Shown here: positions 27,001-35,838 of the stretch, one piece after another
Numbering within the stretch: position 1 is the first letter of the stretch
How the letters are laid out: the number at the start of each line of letters is the position of its first letter
DNA from: Halichondria panicea
Taxonomy: Eukaryota; Porifera; Demospongiae; Suberitida; Halichondriidae
Length of the DNA: 64,000 nt
Direction: 5' to 3'
NCBI RefSeq assembly: GCF_963675165.1
Contig: NC_087388.1
Span: forward strand, 372,001 to 436,000
Position numbers and translations under genes: made by a program
Notes under the pieces: model-generated
What the model saw: the letters and a program-made list of their open reading frames with translations, nothing else
What the model was told of the DNA's origin: nothing
The model's database searches: none

Positions 27001-28178
27001 TGTAGGAGACAAATGGCTGCTTGCTGGCTTTCAGACTGAGTTGAAGACCTGCCATGGTGAGGAGAGATGTCAGGTAAGGTTATACCGTATAGCGGGTATA
27101 TTTCGAGGGTATAAAATGTTCGTGGTTTTCGCTCATCAAGCATCTACCGCAAACATTTATACCCACGAATTTAATATCGCATGCATGCATGCTGCAAAAA
27201 GCTGCTATTCAGCAAAAATTAAATAAATCCGCGAAAACCTTTCTAACAGTCATTCCGCGAACATTTATACCCTGGAAATATACCTGCTATACGGTAAGTT
27301 GTACAACAATAGAGCCAGTCTTCCCACAAGTACAGGGAAAGACACAAGAGATAATCAGCCATCAAAATCTTGTGGCCAGAAAAAATGTAGTGGCAAAAAT
27401 AATCACCCTTTTGGCAGACACCACTGTGTCCCACAATGCATGCTTTATATTACATACAGTATATGTACTCCAATTCAGTAAAGTTCCTTCACTGAATGAG
27501 CTAGATAAAAGAGTCTAGTTTGGGACTGTTAGGTTTGAATGCATTAGTTGTACTGTACAGCCAGGTGTTGAAAGGTGTCTTACAGTGGCCTATTGTGTTA
27601 CCTTGAGTACAGTCAGCTGTGTATTGTTCTCACACACACAACAGCTGGCTCATGCACAGACCAATGGAAGTATGGATATGCACACAGATGGCAGTATCAT
27701 AGGAAACACACACCCCTAGTGTGTACTCTACCCGACCTTGAAACCATGCTTTCAACAAGGACAGATCTCTTAAAGCAACCCAGTACTAACTCTAAACCAA
27801 TATTGACTCTACATGTAATAGGAGTGGGTTCAATAGAAAGTTGGCATATCCAATTAAATGGAGAAGCATTGACCCAAGACTACTACATGTAGCTAATTAA
27901 GTTCACTGCAGTAATTATGGGAGGTGTACACTACTCTAGCCACTATACAAATGTCAGACTTCTCTGAGCTAAAAAATGAACCAAACAGTCACTAAGTGTT
28001 CAGCTGTAATCCCCCACTCACCATCTACAATCAGCCGAGGGTCTTGCTTGAGTTTCTTGCTCTTCTTTCTCTTAGCTGTGCCCAAGTCCACCTCCTCTTG
28101 ACCTCCGACCTCTGAGATAGGGGGATTCCCCTCCAGGGGATCCACCACGGAGCTTTGCTGAGGCTCCTTCTCAGCCAT
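1..28178 (-). CDS. RNF213: RNF213/mysterin-like giant AAA+ protein, 3' end outside the window
   Basis: Start codon at 28178; 53 exons can be chained with consistent phase to an exon at 1-71 that leaves the window, giving about 4,485 codons (human RNF213 has about 5,200). Family assignment rests on two AAA+ modules in the RNF213 order: Walker A GETGVGKT (12121-12144) with Walker [11 protein letters not shown] (start of exon 10622-10702), then Walker A GSPGSSKT (9662-9685) with Walker [13 protein letters not shown] and sensor-like [18 protein letters not shown] in exon 8987-10396. Downstream [18 protein letters not shown] and [11 protein letters not shown] are also family-like. RNF213 is a cytosolic dynein-like AAA+ core joined to an E3 ubiquitin ligase module. 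I see no RING or RZ finger in the exons present, so ligase activity cannot be inferred. Most introns are 60-500 bp, several with (CA)n at the acceptor. The gene name is by family resemblance; one-to-one orthology is not shown. Confidence 0.88.
186..290. repeat. (GT)n microsatellite in an intron
   Basis: About 90 bp of GT/GGGT repeats between the last two visible exons of the RNF213-like gene. On the coding strand it is a (CA)n run immediately after the donor of exon 300-483. Confidence 0.95.
2005..2277. repeat. Minisatellite of about 56 bp units in an intron
   Basis: Five to six tandem units, each made of a (CA)n core followed by CGTCTGCAGGTCCACCCC and TGCCCACCA. Units vary mostly in the length of the (CA)n core. 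The array abuts the donor side of exon 2280-2396 of the RNF213-like gene. Open frames across it are simple-repeat artefacts. Confidence 0.9.
5149..8708 (-). other. RNF213-like gene: post-AAA4 exons up to the E3-module entry
   Basis: Exons 8472-8708 ([19 protein letters not shown]), 7759-8121 ([20 protein letters not shown]), 7386-7610, 6676-7082 and 5149-6382. All are in phase; the donor of 7759-8121 (GTCATT) is weak. These correspond in order and motif to the inactive AAA5/AAA6 part and the hinge of RNF213. Exon 5149-6382 contains [14 protein letters not shown] and [12 protein letters not shown] and runs on as an amphipathic helical stretch. The acceptor of 5149-6382 sits directly on a (CA)n tract (about 6383-6421). 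Confidence 0.8.
8128..8244. repeat. 21-bp tandem repeat in an intron
   Basis: About five near-perfect copies of a 21-bp unit (AGTATGCATAGTGGGGAGGGT) directly adjoining the acceptor side of exon 7759-8121. The unit contains an inverted TATGCATA core. Confidence 0.95.
8987..10396 (-). other. RNF213-like gene: 470-codon exon carrying AAA4
   Basis: A single exon of 1,410 bp flanked by AG (10397-10398 on the minus strand) and GTAAGT at 8981-8986. It carries the AAA3-AAA4 linker, then Walker [17 protein letters not shown], Walker [21 protein letters not shown] and the strongly family-like [20 protein letters not shown]. The KT and DE residues needed for ATP hydrolysis are present. In RNF213 AAA4 is the main hydrolysing unit. 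This is the largest exon of the gene and the best anchor for the family assignment. Confidence 0.9.
10622..13964 (-). other. RNF213-like gene: AAA3 module exons
   Basis: Exons 13760-13964, 13419-13569, 12926-13139, 12601-12722, 12018-12325, 11454-11734, 11188-11263, 10944-11056, 10622-10702. Exon 12018-12325 holds [20 protein letters not shown] and Walker A GETGVGKT (12121-12144; lysine and threonine present). Exon 10622-10702 opens with Walker [18 protein letters not shown], so D and E are both present. The next exon begins [17 protein letters not shown], a sensor-1-like asparagine in the expected place. Both nucleotide-binding motifs therefore look competent. About 200 residues separate Walker A from Walker B, long for AAA+ but typical of this family's insert. 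Confidence 0.85.
13232..13373. repeat. MITE-B family copy, one arm only
   Basis: Contains TTTCTGAAAGCTTAAAAGG and the following CCCAAATTTGGAACGGGCCATAATTT segment shared with the copies near 21909, 54398 and 58783. It lies in an intron of the RNF213-like gene. The opposite arm is missing. Confidence 0.75.
14247..16180 (-). other. RNF213-like gene: AAA1/AAA2-like exons with a P-loop split by an intron
   Basis: Exons 15984-16180, 15627-15764, 15354-15459, 15025-15197 and 14247-14405. The junction of 15354-15459 and 15025-15197 reads [17 protein letters not shown], a GxxGxGKT Walker A whose glycine codon is split by the intron in phase 1. The following exon ends in [11 protein letters not shown]. 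Exon 15984-16180 contains [19 protein letters not shown]. Position upstream of the AAA3 module and the intact P-loop suggest the AAA2 unit, which in vertebrate RNF213 binds ATP. Exon 14247-14405 ([18 protein letters not shown]) continues the domain. Confidence 0.7.
14687..14823. repeat. Foldback element with near-perfect 36-40 bp arms
   Basis: Left arm starts AGACACTGTTTAGGAAGTTT and runs through ACATGATTTAGAAG; the right arm is its reverse complement ending AACAGTGTCT. The roughly 60-bp loop holds a second small inverted pair (GGGCT/AGCCC). It lies in the intron between exons 15025-15197 and 14247-14405. It is probably a MITE or similar non-autonomous element. Confidence 0.85.
21909..22203. 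repeat. MITE-B family, full-length copy
   Basis: The left arm GATTTTCTGAAAGCTTAAAA and the right arm TCTAAGCTTTCAGAAAATC are inverted repeats. Between them is the family core (ATTTGG...GGGGCCCTAATTTGTCATTTTT, then an inverted CCATGG...CCATGG). Flanks read as a second, shorter inverted relation (CCATAA...TTATGG). It is intronic in the RNF213-like gene, between exons 22286-22375 and 21743-21837. Confidence 0.85.
22898..23080. repeat. MITE-A family copy (divergent)
   Basis: Ends ATCGTATAGCGAGTAATTTT and, inverted, AAAATTACCCGCTATATGGTAT. Same terminal sequence type as the copies at 24455 and 27083. Intronic in the RNF213-like gene. Confidence 0.65.
23960..24011. repeat. (GT)n tract; (CA)n acceptor on the coding strand
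   Basis: About 50 bp of pure GT. Read on the minus strand it is (CA)n ending in CACAG directly at the start of exon 23796-23959, so the microsatellite forms the 3' splice site. Confidence 0.9.
24455..24637. repeat. MITE-A family copy
   Basis: Left end GTGGGTATATTAATTTCGAG and right end CCCTCGAAATATATCCACTA followed by TACGGTA are inverted. The interior shares ATGCATGCTGCAAAAAGGCT and a GCGAAAATTAAAT segment with the copy at 27083-27296. Intronic. Confidence 0.85.
25613..25755. repeat. MITE-B family copy, one arm
   Basis: Contains TTTCTGAAAGCTTAGAGCAAG and the ATTGGACCCAAATTTGGCATTTCC core. Intronic, upstream of exon 25443-25561 in gene order. No second arm seen. Confidence 0.65.
26569..28178 (-). 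other. RNF213-like gene: N-terminal exons with LysM-like motif
   Basis: Exon 28022-28178 encodes an acidic start ([14 protein letters not shown]) followed by a lysine-rich patch ([11 protein letters not shown]) and ends in phase 1. Exon 26569-27048 continues with [13 protein letters not shown]. At about residues 98-127 (26825-26914) the stretch [17 protein letters not shown] followed by VAVILIN fits the first half of the LysM pattern (aromatic/hydrophobic, GxTLxxIA, then L/I-x-x-N). The second half of a LysM domain is not convincing. No CBM20 domain, which I recall near the N-terminus of human RNF213, is recognised. The exon end is uncertain: the strong GTACGT donor gives the wrong phase for the next exon, while a donor 4 bases further on fits. 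Confidence 0.6.
27083..27296. repeat. MITE-A family, full-length copy
   Basis: Terminal inverted repeats TACCGTATAGCGGGTATA at the left and TATACCTGCTATACGGTA at the right, extending about 33 bp with few mismatches, 214 bp end to end. It lies in intron 1 of the RNF213-like gene, about 35 bp upstream of exon 26569-27048. Confidence 0.9.
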
Positions 28179-29715
28179 TGTGAAACTCTGTGCATGTGCG
28201 TGTGTGTGTGTGTGGGGGGGGGGTAATTTTTTCCGCAGTTGATATTATCTAATCTTGTTGACCCAAAAGTAACAAACTGATGTCTCATGTCGTACTCATG
28301 CTTACACAACTACAAGTAAGATTCGTGAAAGCCAACGTGCCTTGGAATCATAAACATATCGAGTTTTCCTAAATAAGCATCTGAGTCAATAACATGTTTA
28401 TATTGATCTTCAATGCTCGAGCATACTATGACTATGCATCTCTAAACAATAGTAGCTACAGTATTAAGAAGAACCTCTAGATATAGTATGGACACTTTAG
28501 GGACTTATGGAAAGTATCAGTGTGTATGCTTAGGGGTCCACGGTATATATAAAACAAGTATACTTGTATAAAACTCCAATTTCATGTAGGAAGTTTAAGG
28601 GAAGCTTTCCTTTGATAAGCAATATAACGAGTACTCAAGAACGACCATTCAGTATACAAAACGAAACGCCACATATAGGAAGCATTGAACAACAACTTCA
28701 AGCTCAACAAAAGGGGAGCACAAACAGCTCATGCTTGATTGGTGATTGAACAACAACTTCAAGCTCAACAAAAGGGGAGCACAAACAGCTCATGCTTGAT
28801 TGGTGATAACTAGTGTGGTAATAGACCAACTTAGAATCAACAAAACTACCAATACACTGGAGGCCATTACTCTAGATCAGCTGATCCCCTCAAGGGACAA
28901 AGTAGCTCTGATAACATCTCAATGGGGGCAAGATCATTAGTCAGCCTTGGGGGTAAACATCTTACAGTGCTAGTGTACAGTGAAGGCAATGTTTTCAAAG
29001 CTGCAGCCATTAACAAGTAATACACTAAGTAATACACTAAGGTCACAATTGCACGTCACCGGCTACTCTTTAAACCATCGCTTTAACACATACGTCAGCA
29101 ATACAATACAATACTATACAATTACATTGTATGCTCTAGTCTAAAGATCAATGTCTCTAAGGCTGTGTACACTGCACTACAATTGACCTCACCTTTGAAG
29201 CTAAGGTAGCTAAGTGTTAAATGCCCGAAAAGGACATATATTCATGAGTCAGCAGTTAGTCTGCTAGTGAATATCATTACGAGCAGGTGGTTTTTAGAGA
29301 CACCAGTTGTGCAATTCAGCAGCTCACAATATAAAATGGTCAATCTTATATACGGCTATGAATTGTGTGTGCATGCTTAAAGCAGTCATTAGTGTGTGCC
29401 AGACATCATACAGTGTGCAGTAGCACTTAGAGCACAAAAGGGCAACACTGTCAATATTTGCATGCTTGGCTAATATTGAACACCTTAAAGGCTGCCTAGG
29501 TGATAGCAATGCTGCACGCATGCACACACACACACACACGTACACACATATAGTATACTGACAACCTCAATAAAATTAATTAATGCAATGTGCACACTAA
29601 CTACCTCTGACAGTGTGTACCTAAGAGTGATTCTAGTAACAGATAGAGCTACTGTTAACAGCCTGTGTAAGCTGGGTGGTTCGATTTCAATGCTATAGCA
29701 AAACACAGTGTCGTG

Positions 29716-29746
<31 letters not shown>

Positions 29747-30501
29747 CGCTATGGTTACCTATATTAAGGTACACACACACAGCACATGCACAACACATGG
29801 TTGTCTGCCATGGAACACTACAGAGTTGCAGTTCACATTTTCTTGCATGCACAGACCTGTATTGCACCACCAAGCAATGTAGCCATAAACACTTGCTAGT
29901 GTTAAATACTTTCCTAAAATTATTATTGACAGCATGCATTTATTTTTTCTCATTGCATGCTGTAGACCAATAAATGTACACTGACTACGTGTACTGTATA
30001 TGTAATGGTGGTGGTAGCTACTGCCATACTAGTGGTGTGTGTGTGTGTGCATGGGACAAGCTATATTATTATTGTTAAAAATGTATGCAACTCTCAAATC
30101 AGTGAGTCAACGTATAAAGGTTTTATAAATGCAACTTACAGAGAAGCTTTATTCCTATGGTTGGCTCTTCAGTACTAAATTCTTGCTAGAAAGGTGCACT
30201 GCTTGAGCTAGCTGTACTAGTACAGTATACAGTAGGACTAGACGTAGCTAGCTGAGGCCAATTAACTGCCTACGGTAATTTCCGTCATGTGACAGCCATG
30301 CAGCGACCTTGATGATTCAGCCTGATTAGACACTAGCTGATCATATTCATGAGCCTAACAACACATTCCTATAAAAACGAATAATATTATAGCTGCAATG
30401 TTCAAGTTTTTGATATTCTTGCCAGAACCGCCAAACACTCTCTGCAGTAGAGAGAGGAGAGAACATAACATACATAATGGTAGCTATAGCGACTATGCAG
30501 C
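28179..30501. other. Intergenic region upstream of the RNF213-like gene
   Basis: No convincing coding exon on either strand. It holds the presumed promoter of the RNF213-like gene; a CACAG acceptor-like site just before the start codon allows a 5'-UTR intron. It also holds a 61-bp tandem duplication (28684-28805) and short (CA)n tracts near 29523 and 29718. The 3' untranslated region of the gene ending at 30502 must lie in its right part. Confidence 0.6.
28684..28805. repeat. 61-bp perfect tandem duplication
   Basis: Two head-to-tail copies starting ATTGAACAACAACTTCAAGC at 28684 and 28745, essentially identical. This points to a very recent event or an assembly artefact. Confidence 0.95.
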
Positions 30502-33500
30502 TCACTGTGCAACATGTCCCGTTCCTCTGCTTTTCTCAATCAGTTGATTCAGAATGAGCGGATTGCGATGCCACATGTTAGAAAACAACCTCACCACCTA
30601 GAAAAAATGTAATACTTATTTGCAGCAAATGTTACTCTAGCAAGCCAGGTTTGTATTTTAGCTTGTTAATTGTAATCTATACTTTTTGCAACCAATCGAC
30701 CAACTCACTTGCACACGAACATAATTGCTTGGATCGAAATTCAGACATTCGATGAACGCTCGCACATTCTTAGAACTTGGGTTGTCAAAGGCACTCTGGA
30801 GATTAGAACATGAATTCAACCACAAATACAAAATTCACAGATGAATGTATTAAATTCATTAACGTACCAGAGCAGTTATGGCTTCAGTTCGAATCACTTC
30901 ATTTTTATGCTCCAGTTTCCTATGAGATGCAACCAATCAATCGTTGAGTGACTATACAGTACACTACATGTACATATCTACCACATACCCAATTAAAGTG
31001 TGTTCAGCCTTAGTTCTGAGCTCCAGGTGAGTCAGTAGCTTTCCAATGGCTAAACGAACAACCTGCAGAATTAAACCAAAAGTCAAAATCTAGTCACAAC
31101 AGGTAGTCTATATTTCGTACCAGAATGGGCTCGTTAGGAAGTCGATCAAGCAGAACATCGTATATATTTCGCTTTGTTTCATCAGTTGAAATAATAATCA
31201 GTGATTTCTTGTCTGAACAAGAAAATGACATTCTCGTTTACACTTACAGAGATAATTGTACATAATTACGTCACTTACCAACTGTAGTCAAGTACTCGAT
31301 AGATCGCTGACGTAGCTTTGTAGAGAAGCAAGAATATGAATTTAGAGTAATGAGGTAAATTTTAAAGAACTTACTTTCCAGTTGTGCAGCTTTTTCATTT
31401 GCTGTAAAGCTGAGCACACTACAACGCTATCATGACATTTCCAGCATTTAATTAAACAACACAGAGCCTGTAAAATTGAAAAGTACGTAAGTACGTAGCT
31501 AATTAGGCCGGTAGCAAAAAAATTCATTCATATATACGGTACCTGATTTTGATGTTCAGGTGAAGACGAACTTAAAGTTTGTTTCAACGGTTCAAGGCAA
31601 AGTTCTTGTTCCAATCCAGCTTCACTGAATAGCAAAGCTATCAGAAATGATAATCGCGAATGGTCTTCTTTCAATAGCCCCAAGAGATCTTGATGCAATA
31701 CCTCAACCAACGACAATTGAATATCGTCACACTGTAAAATTGAATATTTACTTTACTGCATTTCGGGTTTTGAATACGATGTTCTGCAAATTGCAAATGT
31801 TCGCATCATTCGCAATCGAAAGAAACACGAACAGTGATCATGAGCATGCAATTTCTCATGCTTGGCATGCAATTCGCAATAGTTAGAAACGCAATCAGGC
31901 TTGTACAGTATCATTTTCGAAGCCCGATATAATTATGGTATAATTATTATTATTATTTAAGTCTGCTCTGTTTTGTGCGAGGAAACTGCCCTTACCTTTT
32001 TGGATAGATGTTTGATAATATGGTCTTGAGAAAGGAATGAAAGTAGATCATAGCTTAATAAGGCAGAACCTATTGGAATTCAGCCATGGCACTATAATTA
32101 AAATAAAAAAATAAGTGATTTACCTCTGAGACAGGTTCCAGCGAAAGAAATTATTTCGGTGTTTACAATTCCTATGATGCCATAATTAATTTTATGATCA
32201 CAGAAGATAAAGATGGTTGTCAAGGGATTGACTCACCTAGCGATAGCAGAGACTTGAACGCTTCATACTGCACTAAAGGTGCACTGTCTGACATCATCTA
32301 TACACAGCAGTAATACATGCCATAACAAATTAAATAAATTCTATAGTTTAATTTTAACTTACAATTTCTTGCAGTCTTTTCTCTACCTCCTCACTCTTGA
32401 ATGGAAGCAATCCCAACGCCTGCATGTATAGAATCAAATATAGTCAACGTAAAATTATTTTTAAGCATACCTGAATACTGCTCTTTCTCGCATCATGCAC
32501 TGATGATGTCGTTTGATATAATAGTTCCTGTAATATTTGTGTAGAACATAAAAATAAAATAATAATTATACAGATATTGAGGATTCGTCCATCTTGCTTA
32601 CAATGATGTATCTTTGTTGGTGCACTTCCTTGTCAAAGATGTCATCTTTGTCTATAATTAAGAAAACAATAATAACAAAATTGAGTACGTATAACACCTG
32701 TGACTGAGTAGCCGCCTCTTGAAGCTCTCCTAGATCCTGTTTTAGACATCCGCGATATTCTCCGTAATCTGGCCGGGCTCTTACTAGCAATACTGCATGT
32801 AAGAATAATTATATCACTGCATCCAAAGCAGCATCTAGCTAATACATACATTACTGCACTCACCTCAGCTTCACTGCTGCTGCACTATTCGGAACACTAA
32901 TTCTCTGCACACACACGATATTCAAAATTCAAAATGTGATTCAAAATTTAATTGAACAACTAAAACAGAGTTTGTGGACCTACCAATAGTGGTGCCTGGG
33001 TGCTCTTGAGGGGGGTGCTCTTGCACCAGACACTTGTGACACGGGGGTAAGTGGATGATCGATTACGAGTGACCTATCGAGAATTAATGGAGAATGTATT
33101 AAGATGTGTGCATGGGTGGTATATTGCATGTGGCTTTTTATTCTTACTTGTTTGCCGTATGGTTTCTTGGATGGACTTAGCTTGCTGCATTCTGACGTGA
33201 TGTCATCGAGGGAAGGTAGGCTGTTCAAATCATGTGAGGGGGACTTTCCCTATATACAACAGCATCATAAACACACATAAACACATACTGAGCCATACCT
33301 GTACATTGAATGTTGTCGACCCTACAGTAAATACAATTATATATTCACAACGGAAATATACAGTACTATGTATAAAGTTATACTGTACAGCGGCCGGGTA
33401 AGTGTACTATATTATGTATCCAACTACTCACTTTTAGTAGCTGACTTGTCTCTTGAGTTGAGTGTAAAGTGAACGGCCGCTTTGTTTGTTGATACAAATG

Positions 33501-35298
33501 GTCCCAAGTTAGTGGCTGCTTGCCCAGCATTCACAATCAGTTTCTTAAGAGTCTCAATGTCATTGCTGATGTCACTCACACCGGCATGCTATGTACGCAT
33601 TATAAGAATGGAGGTCAATAATTGAAGCATACATAGCACCAGGTTACCTACCAGCATTGACAGTGACAAACCAACCACATCTTGAGTCATACCAGAAGCT
33701 GTATAAAGAAACAATTAACTGACAGAACTTACGTACATGATTGAGCACCTGATTGAACCAGATTAGAATTAGTAGCCAGACTCAAAGAATTCCACGAACA
33801 TTCACCAAAAATTTCAAGAGGACGTCTTGGTTCGAAATTACAAGTTGTTCCTTGCAAGTTCCATCCTTCGCTGCTATCCACAGAGAAATCTCTCCGATGT
33901 AGGGCCAATGAAGAATACCTTTTCTTTTCCCCACCTGGGGCTTGAGGACTAGCCGATATCGACTGCTGCTCTGTGATGACAGACTTGGACCAGTTGGGAG
34001 TGCACACTGTATAACAAATAAAGTGTGATGAGCACACTAAAAACACTTAAAAAGCGTGCAACGCAACTAAAAGTGTGCAATACGGGATGGCCTAATTTGC
34101 TCTGCCTCTGTACATTTGTATTTTTACAGTATACGCAAGTAAACTGACTCTGTTTCTGTTCATCTTCACTCAAGACTTGACTCTGAGAAATATCCTTCGG
34201 TTGGTTGGAATACGTCTCCACCATTGTCCAGTTGGCTTCACTCTCACTGTGCCAGGCATCACTGTCGTGGCTGGCAGAGTGCTTGGAACTGAGGCTACGG
34301 ATGTTCTGTATATTCGATGTTCCCGTAGATTCTGTTGATTTCCACGGAGAGCCTTGTGGCGATGTCCGATCAAAATCAGAGAGATCGTCTCCTCTGCTTA
34401 TTGTTCCAATGCTCACTGCTTCTCTTAGTGGTTGTCCCCTGACTGGCCTTGCATGACCCACCTGAGCTTGTGCCTGGAAACAAATTATTGTAATGGTATA
34501 TACATGTACAGTGGAACCCTTTAATTAACACATTTGTGGGGGGGGGGGGGGAGTTTTAACAATTATACAAAGGTGGCCTTTGTTAAGGGGTTGTTTTTGT
34601 AATTACTGACTGTTCATTTGGGATTACAATGCAGTTTTTTAGGGGTGGCTGTTAAGGCGTGTGGCTATTATGAATTAATTCTGCTGTAGTAATTATATCA
34701 TGATAATTATTATACTTTAAGAGACCCTAGCTCTCTCTCACCTGTGCTCTCCTCCCCCCGTGAGCACCAGGGCGTCCTCTTCTCTTGGCCATCAGCATCT
34801 TCTCCAAGTGCTGCTCTAGCCATTGGAGACGACCATGCAACTTACTCGTCTATAAATTGAAAGTCTATATCACAGTAAAAAAGCGCCACTCTATATAATC
34901 TTATAGCGCCAACTTGATTTTTATTGGGTCTAATTGTGTACCTATTTATTCTGCAATTTCTTCGTTCTATTTATGTGCCAAAGAAAAATCAGGATTAATT
35001 TTTGTATCGCCCTTTATTAAATTTTACGGTAGCTAGTTCTCATACCGGTTCATGTCTTGCTTTTGTATTTCGAATTTCCTGCTGAATGTGCCCAATCTCT
35101 GATCTAATATGAAGGATAACCTAGAACAAGGTATTAAAATAGCTGTAATAAACACTTAAACTAGTCGCTAATTAGCTTTTTGCTTCGTAGTTGACACCTG
35201 AGGCAGTTAGTTACCTGAACAGTTACGACAAGCTCCTGTGCTCGAGTCAGCAGTGAATGTACTTGCATTCTAGCACTCTCTTGCTCCTCCTGGTATGT

Positions 35299-35340
<42 letters not shown>

Positions 35341-35698
35341 AAATTAGTTGAACAGTAGCATTCATTCAGAATGTAGAATCACTCCACACCTTTGAACTTG
35401 ATGTTTGATACTGTTTCAGAGCTTTTTGAAGACTCTCTTGTGTGGTCTTGACTAATGTCCTCTGTGTAATAAAGAAAATTTTGCAGTAATCTTAGCATAT
35501 TAGCAAAGCTACTGAATGAATGAAATACACTCAGTCTTATCTAGTTACTAAATCTAGTAGATCTAGCTATGTCAAACTTGTTTCTCCCCAGCCAACCTGC
35601 TCTGTTATTAACAGGTCTAGTCGGTGGCCAGCTGGCCGAAGACCCTCAGCTGAGGATCGACCGTGTGAGATGCTACGAAGAATTCGTTTTGTCTCCAT
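30502..35698 (-). CDS. Coiled-coil plus helical-repeat protein, function not recognised
   Basis: Complete 882-aa model in 28 exons, phase-consistent throughout: 35597-35698 (start), 35390-35461, 35215-35289, 35046-35120, 34742-34849, 34149-34473, 33737-34006, 33652-33698, 33432-33588, 33299-33321, 33148-33249, 32984-33073, 32864-32904, 32698-32792, 32602-32651, 32471-32527, 32363-32419, 32237-32297, 32124-32171, 31996-32069, 31543-31731, 31375-31467, 31279-31315, 31121-31212, 30989-31062, 30868-30919, 30709-30795, 30502-30597 (TGA). Residues about 30-130 are coiled coil (LVKTTQESLQKALKQYQ; EIGHIQQEIRNTKARHE); then a basic patch (AKRRGRPGAHGGRR), a long serine-rich stretch, and from about residue 540 short helices such as VVRLAIGKLLTHLELRTKAE typical of ARM/HEAT repeats. 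ATRIP and HSF2BP share this coiled-coil-then-repeat layout, but I see no sequence match. The start exon is inferred from phase and its duplicated copy at 44745-44904. Confidence 0.7.
35301..35338. repeat. (GT)n tract near an acceptor
   Basis: About 38 bp of GT between exons 35390-35461 and 35215-35289 of the minus-strand gene. On the coding strand the (CA)n lies a few bases upstream of the acceptor. Confidence 0.9.
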
Positions 35699-35838
35699 TT
35701 TCTTGTAGCCCCGAGCAGAAGCATCCAAAGCCAGCCCCACCCCCTTTTTTTGTCAAAACAAAATCTTGCACATGCGCAATAGGACTGCATAAAACTTTAT
35801 GGAAACTGCAATAATTATATAATTCTCTTGAAACAGAG
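35699..35838. promoter_or_regulatory. Divergent promoter between the helical-repeat gene and the first receptor
   Basis: Only 140 bp separate the inferred minus-strand start codon at 35698 from the receptor start at 35839, so both promoters must share this space or overlap the genes. It contains a CCCCACCCCCTTTTTTTGTC block and CATGCGCAATAG. Both recur at 44880-44950 upstream of the third receptor, where a TATAAAT sits at about 44949. No further factor sites are claimed. Confidence 0.55.

Noticed and set aside
30502-35698. Naming the helical-repeat gene ATRIP or HSF2BP
   Set aside because: Only the coiled-coil-then-repeat layout agrees; no characteristic sequence motif of either family could be matched.
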